DNA from: Akkermansiaceae bacterium
GTDB taxonomy: Bacteria; Verrucomicrobiota; Verrucomicrobiia; Verrucomicrobiales; Akkermansiaceae
Assembly (NCBI GenBank): GCA_023301545.1
Contig: JALZUI010000079.1
Span: forward strand, 1 to 29,532
DNA: 29,532 nucleotides
Direction: 5' to 3'
This document shows, piece by piece, positions 1-8,226 of this stretch (the first letter of the stretch is position 1; every line of letters starts with the position of its first letter). The notes beneath the pieces were generated by a model. The model worked only from the letters and a program-made list of their open reading frames with translations, did not search any database and was not told the DNA's origin. Made by a program: the position numbers and the translations under genes.

Positions 1-50
1 TAATACGGTAATAAAAATATGCGAATTGTTTCGGTGTTGCCCAGTAACGC

Positions 51-79
51 AAAAACCCAGTCATGTGATTGACTGGGTT
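51..79 (-). terminator. Intrinsic terminator of guaA
   Basis: A perfect 10-bp stem (54-63 with 70-79, AACCCAGTCA/TGACTGGGTT) closes a 6-base loop. Read on the minus strand it is followed by five T residues (51-55). It lies 25 bases past the guaA stop codon, where a minus-strand transcript should end. The plus-strand side has only a weak T-run, so its direction is minus. Confidence 0.85.
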
Positions 80-103
80 CTTAATACTAAATGGCCGAGG
101 GGC

Positions 104-1624
104 TTATTCCCATTCGATACTTGCCGGTGGCTTAGTGGAAATATCGTAGAGGACGCGGTTGACTCTAGGGACAGAGTTGAGGATTCCATTGCTGACCTCG
201 CGGAGGAGGAATGGAGGGAGTTCAACCCAATCGGCAGTCATGGCGTCTTCTGAGATGATCGCTCGAAGGCCCATCGCCCATTCATAACAGCGTTCGTCTC
301 CTTTGACCCCAACGGTTTTGACTGGGATGAGGCAGGCGTAGGCTTGCCAGACTTTGTCGTACCAACCGTGTTCCTTGAGCTTGCCAATGAAGATGGCATC
401 ACCCTCGCGGATGGTTTCGAGTTTTTCCTCGGTGACTTCACCGGGACAACGAACCGAGAGGCCTGGGCCCGGGAAGGGGTGGCGCATGAGGATATCTTTA
501 CGAATCCCGAGGAGTTCGCCGAGTTCACGGACTTCGTCCTTAAAGAGCTCGTCTAGTGGCTCTAGAACACGTCCTTGCTCCTGAAGTTCTAGAACACGAG
601 CGACGCGGTTGTGGTGGGTCTTGATTACAGAGGCCTTAGATTTGGCATTAGAGGCACTCTCGATAACATCCGGGTAAAGAGTGCCCTGGGCTAGGATTTC
701 GGCGTCACCGACGGCATCCCAAAAGACGTCTAGGAAGAGGTTTCCAATCGCTTTACGCTTTTTCTCAGGGTCGGTTTGATCCTTCAGTGCGGAGAGGAAG
801 CGCTCGCTGGCGTCTACTTCTTCGATCGGTACTCCTAGTTCTTTAAAATTAGCGACTACTTCAGCGGCTTCTCCTTTACGAAGGAGGCCGTTGTTTACGA
901 AGACGGCACGCATGTTGACCTTCGCTTCATGTAGAAGGACGGCAAGCACGGTAGAGTCAACTCCTCCGCTCACTCCGCAGACGACTTGTTTCTGTCCTAC
1001 GAAGGCTTTGATCTTTTCGACCATTTCATTCTTAAAGTCTTCGATGACGAAAGGAACAAGGTCTTTACCAAGCTTGAGGAAGTTCGCAAGAATTTGCGTG
1101 CCCTCGTGGCTGTGGGTGACTTCTGGGTGAAATTGGATGCCGTAATAGGTTTCGTTAAATTGGAGAGAAACGGGTGTGCCATTAGCGTTACGAGCAATGA
1201 CCTGAGCACCTTCGGGAAGTTGATTGACGGTGTCAGAATGGCTCATCCACACTTGTGAATTTTGCGTGATTCCATCATAAAGGATGGAGCCGTCTGTTAC
1301 GAGTTCTGCAGGTCCGTACTCACGTTTGTCGCAGGATTCCACGGTGCCACCGAATTTGATATTGAGCGACTGCATACCGTAACATACCCCGAGGACGGGG
1401 ACGTTATAAGACTGAAGGAGCTCTAAGTCATAGTCAGGGGCGTCAGGGTCAGAGGTGCTTTTAGGCCCACCCGAAAGGATGATGATCCCAGGTTTGCCAA
1501 GGTCGGCAAGTTCGTCATACGGGAAAAGCTTAGCGAGATAACCAAGCTCACGTACGCGACGGACGATGAGCTGGGTGTATTGGGAGCCGAAGTCAAGGAC
1601 GGCTACGTAGTTGTCAGGAATCAT
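104..1624 (-). CDS. guaA: GMP synthase (glutamine-hydrolysing)
   Basis: Amidates XMP to GMP with ATP and glutamine, the last step of GMP synthesis in the cytoplasm. The 506-residue protein has the full family architecture: an N-terminal class I glutamine amidotransferase domain with nucleophile Cys81 in GVCYGMQ and His166/Glu168 in QFHPEV, then an ATP-pyrophosphatase domain with the P-loop SGGVDS at 219-224, then the C-terminal dimerisation domain ending in PPASIEWE. Length is close to the usual ~510-525. It starts 24 bases after the guaB stop, so a guaBA operon is expected. A purine-rich AAGGAG lies about 19 bases before the ATG, too far for an ideal ribosome-binding site. Identification is secure. 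Confidence 0.97.
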   Translation of the reverse strand: MIPDNYVAVLDFGSQYTQLIVRRVRELGYLAKLFPYDELADLGKPGIIILSGGPKSTSDPDAPDYDLELLQSYNVPVLGVCYGMQSLNIKFGGTVESCDKREYGPAELVTDGSILYDGITQNSQVWMSHSDTVNQLPEGAQVIARNANGTPVSLQFNETYYGIQFHPEVTHSHEGTQILANFLKLGKDLVPFVIEDFKNEMVEKIKAFVGQKQVVCGVSGGVDSTVLAVLLHEAKVNMRAVFVNNGLLRKGEAAEVVANFKELGVPIEEVDASERFLSALKDQTDPEKKRKAIGNLFLDVFWDAVGDAEILAQGTLYPDVIESASNAKSKASVIKTHHNRVARVLELQEQGRVLEPLDELFKDEVRELGELLGIRKDILMRHPFPGPGLSVRCPGEVTEEKLETIREGDAIFIGKLKEHGWYDKVWQAYACLIPVKTVGVKGDERCYEWAMGLRAIISEDAMTADWVELPPFLLREVSNGILNSVPRVNRVLYDISTKPPASIEWE

Positions 1625-1648
1625 GGTGAATGTGTGGTCCGCTCCTTA

Positions 1649-3103
1649 TTAAGAAAGTTGCTGATAGTTGGTAGGCTCCTCGGTAATGAGGATGTCGTGG
1701 GCGTGTGACTCACGGAGTCCGCCAGTGGTGATGCGGATGAAGTTCGCTCGCTCACGGAGCTCTTGGAGGTTGTTTGCGCCAAGATATCCCATACCGGATT
1801 TAAGTCCGCCTACGAGTTGGAAGACGACGTCAGCTAGTGCTCCTTTGTACGGTACTCGGCCTTCGACTCCTTCAGCGACCATTTTACCGGAGCTGTTTTG
1901 TGAGTAACGGTCGTTGGCTCCTTGAGTCATAGCGCCCATTGAACCCATTCCTCGGTACGCTTTAAATCTACGTCCTTGATGGTGAACCATCTGTCCAGGA
2001 CTTTCGTTTGTCCCAGCGAGGAGAGAACCGAGCATGACGAGGTCTGCTCCTGCGGCGAGGGCTTTGACGATATCACCTGAGTAACGAATACCGCCGTCAG
2101 CGATGACGCGTACGCCTGCTTCCCGAGCGACTGATGCGACTCTTTGGATAGCGGAGAGCTGAGGCATTCCTACGCCTGCAATAACGCGGGTAGTACAGAT
2201 AGAACCTGGGCCTACACCCACTTTAATCGCATCGGCTCCTACTGAGATTAGGTCTTTTGCTCCTTCGGCGGTGACGACGTTTCCTGCGGCTACAGTATGG
2301 CCAGTTTCGGATTTGATGTGTTCGACAACGTCTAAGACGCGGCGAGTGTGACCAGTGGCAGCATCGATAGAGAGCGCATCTGCGCCGGCTTCGATCAGGG
2401 CCTTGGCGCGGTCCATGTAGTCAGGGCCTACTCCTACGGCAGCTGCACAGCGGAGACGACCGTCGAGGTCTTTAGTGGAATCGGAGTACAGAGTCCGTTT
2501 TTCCAGATCAGCCCCTGTAATTAGGCCCGCGAGGGTTCCGTCAGGGTTGATCAAAGGGAGTTTCTCAATACGGTTCTCATAAAGAACGCGGCGAGCATCG
2601 CGAGGTCGGGTGTCTGCCGAGGCCGTAATCAAGCGGTCGATCGGGGTCATGACCTCAGAGACCATTGTCCCATCATCGGCAAAGTAGCGTACGTCACGAC
2701 CTGTGATCATACCGAGGAGGTTTTTATGAGCATCGACGACAGGGAAGCCAGAGAATCCCTCAACTTCCATAATGCGTTTAATTTGCCCTACGGTGTGATT
2801 GATCGTTACGGAAAACGGGTCGTGAATGACAGCGTTTTCGGAGCGTTTGACCTTAGATACCATAGAGGCCTGTTGCTCAATGCTGCAGGCGCGGTGAATG
2901 AGACCAATGCCTCCTTCCTGAGCGAGCGCAATTGCGAGGTCTGATTCGGTCACTGTATCCATCGCAGCCGAGATGACTGGGATCTTTAAGTTGATCTCAT
3001 CGGTAAGGGTGCTTGCTGGAATCGTGTCAGATGGAATAACCTCGCTAAATTGGGGCACGAGGAGAACATCATCAAATGATAGCTCAAGAGGAATTTCTGC
3101 CAT
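1649..3103 (-). CDS. guaB: IMP dehydrogenase
   Basis: Oxidises IMP to XMP with NAD+, the rate-limiting step toward guanine nucleotides. The 484-residue (beta/alpha)8 barrel is interrupted by a pair of CBS domains at about residues 92-205, which in the family bind regulatory adenine/guanine nucleotides. The catalytic loop GPGSICTTR carries Cys303. The IMP-binding stretch YRGMGSMGAM and the mobile flap with EGVEGRVPYKG are both present. It is the first gene of guaBA. The 64-base gap to the upstream gene has no clear promoter or terminator, so read-through from the SanA-like gene is possible. Confidence 0.97.
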   Translation of the reverse strand: MAEIPLELSFDDVLLVPQFSEVIPSDTIPASTLTDEINLKIPVISAAMDTVTESDLAIALAQEGGIGLIHRACSIEQQASMVSKVKRSENAVIHDPFSVTINHTVGQIKRIMEVEGFSGFPVVDAHKNLLGMITGRDVRYFADDGTMVSEVMTPIDRLITASADTRPRDARRVLYENRIEKLPLINPDGTLAGLITGADLEKRTLYSDSTKDLDGRLRCAAAVGVGPDYMDRAKALIEAGADALSIDAATGHTRRVLDVVEHIKSETGHTVAAGNVVTAEGAKDLISVGADAIKVGVGPGSICTTRVIAGVGMPQLSAIQRVASVAREAGVRVIADGGIRYSGDIVKALAAGADLVMLGSLLAGTNESPGQMVHHQGRRFKAYRGMGSMGAMTQGANDRYSQNSSGKMVAEGVEGRVPYKGALADVVFQLVGGLKSGMGYLGANNLQELRERANFIRITTGGLRESHAHDILITEEPTNYQQLS

Positions 3104-3167
3104 GGCAGATTTAAAAAGAAATCACCTTTGGAAATCAAGCCTTAAAAGCTATGTTTTCCACATTATT

Positions 3168-3845
3168 TTATTCAAGCGAACTTGAGGGCGCGTCAAGGGG
3201 GAGGATCTGTTTCTCTCCAAGGAATTTAGGCTGCGTATTGGTGATGTAGAGATCAAGCATGACGCGAATGCGGGCGAGTATTTCACGGGCCTTAATCCGA
3301 AGAGAGTATTGTAGTGAAACATCCTGTGCGTTATAAGCATTAGCATCGAGCCCGATATGATTCGCAATGTAGAGGGCTCGGTGGTTATGGAAGGCTTGGC
3401 TGACGATTGTAACATTATTGGCTCCAAAGATTTCCTTGGCGCGGATTACGGAGTCCAGAGTGCGTAGGCCTGCGTAGTCTAAGATGATTTTTTCGGTGGG
3501 GACTCCTCGACTAACGAGCGCCTCTTTCATTTTTTGGGGCTCGTTATAGTAAAGAGAAGGGTTGGCGCCTGAAAGGAGGAGGTATTTGACCTTGCCTGCC
3601 TTATAGAGCTTTTCTGCTGCATCTATGCGGTAGGTAAAGTAGTTATTGGCGCGATTACCGACCTTAGGAGTAGTTCCCAATACGAGGGCTACATCATTGG
3701 TAGGGAGTTTGCTGAGTTCCTTTGAGCTTCGTGAGGTTGTAGAGGCCCACACTATTACGCTAGGTAAGATTAAAGCCAACAGTCCACCTGCCAAAGCGAT
3801 TAGCGCAATGGTGAAAAACTTACGATTGGTGATTTTCCTTAGCAA
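3168..3845 (-). CDS. sanA: SanA-like envelope protein (DUF218/ElyC-SanA-YdcF family)
   Basis: The 225-residue protein has one N-terminal membrane segment (about 12-34) and a single DUF218 domain. Its pattern is that of E. coli SanA: DVALVLGTTP, YRIDAAEKLYKAGKVKYLLLSG, the D-G-RTLDSV-RA region, VSQAFHNHRAL, and FLGEKQ near the end. In E. coli SanA contributes to envelope barrier function (vancomycin exclusion at high temperature); the biochemical activity is not settled. The protein should be anchored in the inner membrane with the domain outside. It lies 64 bases upstream of guaB in the same direction. Family assignment is firm; the physiological role here is inferred. Confidence 0.88.
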   Translation of the reverse strand: MLRKITNRKFFTIALIALAGGLLALILPSVIVWASTTSRSSKELSKLPTNDVALVLGTTPKVGNRANNYFTYRIDAAEKLYKAGKVKYLLLSGANPSLYYNEPQKMKEALVSRGVPTEKIILDYAGLRTLDSVIRAKEIFGANNVTIVSQAFHNHRALYIANHIGLDANAYNAQDVSLQYSLRIKAREILARIRVMLDLYITNTQPKFLGEKQILPLDAPSSSLE

Positions 3846-4021
3846 AGTAATAAAGTCAGAAAAGGGTATGCAATATGAGCGAGAATGTCTCTCATAAATG
3901 TTTATATTATACGATCATCTAAGCCAGTTTGGTGGAAATATCAAGGAGTCTTCGTGCCTAGGCCGCTGTTTAGTGATAAAACCTTCGTATAACTGCGTAT
4001 TTAACATAAGCACATCTTACT
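3846..4021. promoter_or_regulatory. Divergent intergenic region between sanA and the esterase
   Basis: This 176-base AT-rich gap must hold the promoters of both divergent units. On the minus strand a perfect TATAAT sits at 3906-3911, about 60 bases before the sanA start, but no recognisable -35 element lies 16-18 bases upstream. I see no convincing plus-strand promoter. A short imperfect inverted repeat (ATGA-GC-GAGA ... TCTC-TCAT, around 3873-3896) is present but has a bulge. No small ORF here has coding character. Confidence 0.3.
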
Positions 4022-5005
4022 ATGACCGCAAAATTACTTTCCCGACTCTCAAAGACATTATTCATTGGTTTACTGTTTTGGGGCAGTTGTGCCCTTGCTG
4101 ATGAACAAGGTAAAGATAGTCCTGCTCCTAAAAAACGCCGATACCTAGAAACTGGTGGGGAACGGAAGTTAGATGTCGTTTATAAAACGGTTCGTGATCA
4201 GGAGTTAGAGTTGGATATCTATTACCCTACCGAAAATCGCGCAGAAAAATCTCCTGTAGTGATCTATACTCATGGTGGAGGTTGGGCTACGGGTAGTCGG
4301 TTTGGCGTCAGTAATGCCTCGTTCGGTGTGGTCCATAAGGCATTGGTTAAAAAGGGATTTTGCGTAGTCTCTGTACAGTATCGCCTGTGGAGTAAAAACG
4401 GACAAACGATGATGCGCGATTGCGTGATTGATGCGAAGGACGCGATTCGTTACTTGGCGAAAAATAGCGAGGAGTTAGGAATCGATCCTATGAAATTTTA
4501 CACAATGGGGGACTCTGCTGGCGGGCACATTTCTCAAATGTTACTCCTATCTAGTACTGAGAGCTTAACGGGCGATGAACACTTAGCGGGCACAGAGTAT
4601 AAAATGGTAGCAGGAGTTTCTTGGTATGGACCGTGCGACTTTCAGGATGAGCAGTTGTTCAACCATGATAACAGGGAAGGCTTTAGAGATCGTTTCGGTC
4701 CAAGAATTCTGGGGCCTGATAAAGGAGCTGTTAATAAGGAAAAGCTGTATCGGGAAATGAGCCCAGTAACGTACCTTAAGCCAGATAGCGCTCCGTTGTT
4801 AATGATTCAGGGGGATAAAGATACGACTATTCCAGTGAAGCAAGCCTACCGCATGCAGCAAGAGCTGAAGACAGTAGAGGCGCCTGTTGAAATTATGATT
4901 ATCAAGAATGCCGGCCATAATTGGAGGTCGGTAGACGCTCCGATTTCCCCTTCGCGTGGTGAGATTGTCGCCGCTACGATTCAATTCTTCATTGACCATC
5001 TTTAA
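4022..5005 (+). CDS. Secreted alpha/beta hydrolase (esterase/lipase, BD-FAE-like)
   Basis: Probable secreted carboxylesterase. Residues 1-26 form a signal peptide, with cleavage expected after CALA. The alpha/beta-hydrolase fold has the oxyanion-hole motif HGGGW (84-88), the nucleophile elbow GDSAGG with Ser165, Asp267 in QGDKDTTIP and His299 in NAGHNW, so the catalytic triad is complete. This pattern is typical of the esterase/lipase group that includes acetyl-xylan and feruloyl esterases of polysaccharide degraders. It sits 32 bases upstream of a secreted sulfatase on the same strand, which suggests that both remove substituents from an external polysaccharide. No Shine-Dalgarno sequence precedes the ATG. 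The substrate cannot be told from the sequence. Confidence 0.85.
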   Translation: MTAKLLSRLSKTLFIGLLFWGSCALADEQGKDSPAPKKRRYLETGGERKLDVVYKTVRDQELELDIYYPTENRAEKSPVVIYTHGGGWATGSRFGVSNASFGVVHKALVKKGFCVVSVQYRLWSKNGQTMMRDCVIDAKDAIRYLAKNSEELGIDPMKFYTMGDSAGGHISQMLLLSSTESLTGDEHLAGTEYKMVAGVSWYGPCDFQDEQLFNHDNREGFRDRFGPRILGPDKGAVNKEKLYREMSPVTYLKPDSAPLLMIQGDKDTTIPVKQAYRMQQELKTVEAPVEIMIIKNAGHNWRSVDAPISPSRGEIVAATIQFFIDHL

Positions 5006-5037
5006 AAAAAATCCCTATAAAACCGATTATATTTAAT

Positions 5038-6408
5038 ATGAAAATTCATCTTACCGCACTCTTTAGCGTCCTCTTCCTTTCAGTAGGATTAGGAGAAAAC
5101 CCTGCTGAAAAACCAAATATCATAGTTGTTCTTGCAGATGATATGGGGTGGGGAGACTGTGCGACTTACGGTCACAAGGTCATTCAATCTCCAAACATCG
5201 ATAAGCTGGCTAGCCAAGGAGTTAAGTTTACACAAGGCTACTCTGGATCTGGGGTTTGCTCTCCATCCCGCTCCGCTATCTTAACAGGGCGAACTCCTTA
5301 CAGAAATGGTGTTTGGCGTCACCTCTCGGGAGTTCATAAAGCTCACCTGAGAGCTAGCGAAATCACGTATCCAGAATTACTTAAGGAAAACGGTTACCAG
5401 ACCTGTCACGTAGGGAAGTGGCACTTGTTGTCTAGGCAACAGTTCGGTAATGATGAGTACCCTCAACCTGGTGAACAAGGCGGGTATGATTATTGGATGA
5501 CGACTCATAATAATGCAGAACCGAGCCACAAAAACCCTGATAATTTCATTAGGAACGGAGTCGAGGTAGGTGAGCTTGAAGGGTACTCTGCTCCATTGGT
5601 TGCTGACGAAGCAATTATGTGGATGAAGGAGCATCGTGACCCTGCCAAGCCTTTCGCGCTTTCAGTGTGGTTCCATGAGCCTCATAAGCCGATCGCTACT
5701 GATAAAAAGTTCTCCGATTTATACCCCGATGAGACGCCTAAAAAGAGTAGATATTACGGAAATATCACTCAGTTGGATTACGCGCTGGGCCAAATCATGA
5801 AGACGCTGGATGATGAGGGAATCGCTGACAATACAATGATCATCTTTAGTTCAGATAATGGGCCCTTGATTGGCGAAGGAGGCGAAGTTGGTGGTTTACG
5901 TGGCCATAAACGAGCTGATTTTGAAGGGGGAATTCGCGTTCCTTTCATCGTACGCTGGCCTGGTAAGATTAAAGCAGGAAGCGTAAGTGATGTTCCTGTG
6001 ATCGGGACAGATATTTTCTCCACCGCTTTAGATATTTTAGATATAGACGAGCCAAGCGATCGTACTATTGATGGCGTGAGTTTGTTACCTATTTTTAATG
6101 GTGAAACGCTTGAACGTAAGGTGCCTTTGTTTTGGCGAACGCATGTTTCAGGTGCTGATGAACGCATAGCGCTCAGAGACGGAGATTGGAAGATTGTTTC
6201 TAATGACGTAATGACGGAGTTCTACCTCTTTGATATCCAAAAGGACATGTACGAAAAGAATGACCTCTCTACCGAAATGCCCGAAAAGCTAGAAGAAATG
6301 AAGGCTCTCTTAGTTAAGACCTGGGAAGGTATCTCTCAAGAAGGTCCTAATGAGTGGTGGGAAAGCCAAAAAGAAAAACTTAGAGAAGGCGCCAAGCTTA
6401 GTTACTAA
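5038..6408 (+). CDS. Secreted sulfatase (formylglycine type, S1 family)
   Basis: Hydrolyses sulfate esters, most likely on a carbohydrate, outside the cytoplasm. The 456-residue protein starts with a signal peptide (about 1-19). The metal-binding N-terminus reads PNIIVVLADDMGWGD. The sulfatase signature C-S-P-S-R starts at Cys74, the residue converted to formylglycine by a maturation enzyme, followed by LTGR. GKWHL (126-130) and SSDNGP are also conserved. It follows the esterase gene by 32 bases and is probably cotranscribed. No anaerobic sulfatase-maturing enzyme or FGE-type gene is in the window, so maturation must be encoded elsewhere. The substrate is unknown; marine Verrucomicrobia carry many such enzymes for algal sulfated polysaccharides. 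Confidence 0.93.
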   Translation: MKIHLTALFSVLFLSVGLGENPAEKPNIIVVLADDMGWGDCATYGHKVIQSPNIDKLASQGVKFTQGYSGSGVCSPSRSAILTGRTPYRNGVWRHLSGVHKAHLRASEITYPELLKENGYQTCHVGKWHLLSRQQFGNDEYPQPGEQGGYDYWMTTHNNAEPSHKNPDNFIRNGVEVGELEGYSAPLVADEAIMWMKEHRDPAKPFALSVWFHEPHKPIATDKKFSDLYPDETPKKSRYYGNITQLDYALGQIMKTLDDEGIADNTMIIFSSDNGPLIGEGGEVGGLRGHKRADFEGGIRVPFIVRWPGKIKAGSVSDVPVIGTDIFSTALDILDIDEPSDRTIDGVSLLPIFNGETLERKVPLFWRTHVSGADERIALRDGDWKIVSNDVMTEFYLFDIQKDMYEKNDLSTEMPEKLEEMKALLVKTWEGISQEGPNEWWESQKEKLREGAKLSY

Positions 6409-6462
6409 CGAAGTGGGGCTTGATAAGAGCCTTTCTATAAATTAGTGAAAGCTAAATTGGGC

Positions 6463-7341
6463 TTACGCGTTAAGCATTTCCGTGATTATAGCGCGTGAGT
6501 GCTTAATGGGAAGGCTGTAGTGGCCTTCGTCTTCTATCCAATGCGAGGTAGCATGTGGAACTTGGGCGGCGAGGTGTTTTGCCATTTTAAATGGAATGTT
6601 CCGGTCTGCCGTGCCGTGCCAAAAATGGACGGGCTTAGTAATTAGAGAATAATCTAAATCCCAGCGATTAGTATAAGCGTCAGCATCAGAGAGTAAGCCA
6701 GGGGCGCCTTTGATAACCGCTTCACGGAAGCTGAAGAGGGCGAAGTCATCAGCCTCTTTCCCGTTAAGGACCTCTTGGTCGGCAGGGGAAAGGGTTTTAA
6801 CAAACCAAGAAAGAGGGGGTTGGTTATAACGCTTAGAAGCAATCCACTTAGTCAGGGGGATTGCGGGTTTGAGAATAGCCGGAATGATAGGGCGTGCCCT
6901 TAAAAGGACACGGTATGGCCAGATCATTTCGCTGCGATCCTCAAGTTCGGCCAAGGGAGGGGCTCCACAGACTATCGTTGTGGAGAGGATTCGTTCATTA
7001 AGCTCACAAGCGGTAGCGAGGGCGTAAGGCCCTCCACCCGATACCCCCATGAGGTGAACGGCGGGAAGGTTAAGTTGGTCAAGGAGGTCGCTGACAAGAT
7101 GAGGCCAGTCATGAAGAGTACGACCTTTGATATTCTCTGACAGGCCTAAGCCTGGTCGGTCAGGGGCGTAAATAGTGACCCCTAATTCCTTACCAATCGT
7201 ATCTAACGAAAGGGCTTGTAGGCGGGAGCTGGGCCAGCCGTGGAAGTAGAGTAATGGAACTCCATCCTCGGCGCCATAGGTCGCAAAGCAGAGCCGACTG
7301 CCGCCGTTAAGGCAGACGTACTGAGTGTCATTTAGTTGCAT
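6463..7341 (-). CDS. Alpha/beta-fold hydrolase
   Basis: A 292-residue cytoplasmic alpha/beta hydrolase with no signal peptide. It has the oxyanion-region HGWPSSR (34-40), a nucleophile elbow GVSGGG with Ser101, an acid in GTADRNIP (Asp246) and the catalytic His274 in DEGHYS. A helical cap lies between residues 130 and 230. The DRPGLGLS segment is common in proline-iminopeptidase and epoxide-hydrolase-like members, but none of these activities can be assigned. It starts 34 bases after the hemQ stop codon, the last gene of a probable three-gene minus-strand unit. The 54-base gap to the convergent sulfatase gene has only weak hairpins. Confidence 0.85.
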   Translation of the reverse strand: MQLNDTQYVCLNGGSRLCFATYGAEDGVPLLYFHGWPSSRLQALSLDTIGKELGVTIYAPDRPGLGLSENIKGRTLHDWPHLVSDLLDQLNLPAVHLMGVSGGGPYALATACELNERILSTTIVCGAPPLAELEDRSEMIWPYRVLLRARPIIPAILKPAIPLTKWIASKRYNQPPLSWFVKTLSPADQEVLNGKEADDFALFSFREAVIKGAPGLLSDADAYTNRWDLDYSLITKPVHFWHGTADRNIPFKMAKHLAAQVPHATSHWIEDEGHYSLPIKHSRAIITEMLNA

Positions 7342-7375
7342 GGGCTCTGGGAAGTCTCAGGGATGAGACTCTGGA

Positions 7376-8215
7376 TCAGTCGAGGCAGACTCGCTCAAAG
7401 ATTTCTACCAGAGGGAGGAGCATCCCGATGTAGAAGTCTCCAAATTCGCCATATTTCGCAGAGACTTCATCAAAGCGCATTTCATAGACAATGGCTTTAA
7501 TATCGATGACATCTTTAGCGAGAAGAGTAACGCCCCACTCGTGTTCGTCTAGTCCCGTAGAGCCACTAATGAGTTGAAGAATACGTCCGGAGTAAGTGCG
7601 TCCTGTCTTGGCGTGGCCCGCCATGAGTTTTTTCCGTGTAGGAAAGTCGAGTGAGTACCAGTTGTCATCGCCAGTGCGTCGTTTAGACATCGGGTAGAAG
7701 CAGATGGCTGGCCAGTGCGGTAGCACTGGGTAAAGTCGGTGGTGGAGGTAATGCTCCATACGTGTACTGAACTCCTCTAGAGCAGTGTTGAATTCCTCAG
7801 AGTCACGCTTTAATCCTTGTTCCCCGATGAGGGTTTCTTCTGCGTATTGCTCAGGAGAGGTTGTGTATTCAGAGCGCTCGGTCTGCGAGAGGTATGAATA
7901 GACGGGTTGGAGAACATCTACTCCTAGGGAGAGAGTAAGCCGTTTTTCAAAGCCTGTAAGCACTTGAAGGTCGGGCATAAGGATCATGAATCCTAGATCT
8001 GCTTTAGGGCTAGCAATAGCGTAGGAAAGCACCTGACCGTCTTCGACTTCGTTAATTTCTTGGATTAAGCTGGTGAGATTAGTCTTCGCGGTGAGTTTTT
8101 CTTCACGATTCAGCATTTGCCACTGGGAGTGGTCAATGTTGTAGAAGAGGTGCATAACGTGCCAGCCTTCACGGGGAATGAGCGGCTCGGTTGGAGTGAC
8201 ATTAGAATCTTGCAT
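7376..8215 (-). CDS. hemQ: Coproheme decarboxylase HemQ/ChdC (chlorite dismutase family)
   Basis: Catalyses the last step of the coproporphyrin-dependent heme pathway, the H2O2-dependent decarboxylation of coproheme to heme b. The 279-residue protein has the chlorite-dismutase-family fold. The diagnostic C-terminal half contains YPMSKRR with the catalytic-type Tyr174, LMAGHAKTGR with proximal heme ligand His201, and LQLISGSTGLD with Gln214 where true chlorite dismutases have the distal arginine, then EWGV and YEMRFDEVSAKYGEFG. The Gln and the motif set favour coproheme decarboxylase over chlorite dismutase. Its start lies 11 bases past the stop of an upstream membrane-protein gene. No other heme gene is in the window, so the pathway genes are dispersed. 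Confidence 0.92.
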   Translation of the reverse strand: MQDSNVTPTEPLIPREGWHVMHLFYNIDHSQWQMLNREEKLTAKTNLTSLIQEINEVEDGQVLSYAIASPKADLGFMILMPDLQVLTGFEKRLTLSLGVDVLQPVYSYLSQTERSEYTTSPEQYAEETLIGEQGLKRDSEEFNTALEEFSTRMEHYLHHRLYPVLPHWPAICFYPMSKRRTGDDNWYSLDFPTRKKLMAGHAKTGRTYSGRILQLISGSTGLDEHEWGVTLLAKDVIDIKAIVYEMRFDEVSAKYGEFGDFYIGMLLPLVEIFERVCLD

Positions 8216-8226
8216 AGAGAGTGTAG

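Noticed and set aside
344..1258. Several open frames of 70-90 codons antisense to guaA.
   Set aside because: They lie wholly inside a secure gene, have no family features, and share that gene's codon periodicity.
5778..6167. A 129-codon open frame antisense to the sulfatase gene.
   Set aside because: It is Ser/Pro/Lys-rich without domains, typical of an antisense shadow of a conserved coding region.
6409..6462. Possible bidirectional terminator between the convergent sulfatase and hydrolase genes.
   Set aside because: Only 4-5-bp stems such as GGCT...AGCC with weak T-runs are present, too weak to list as a feature.
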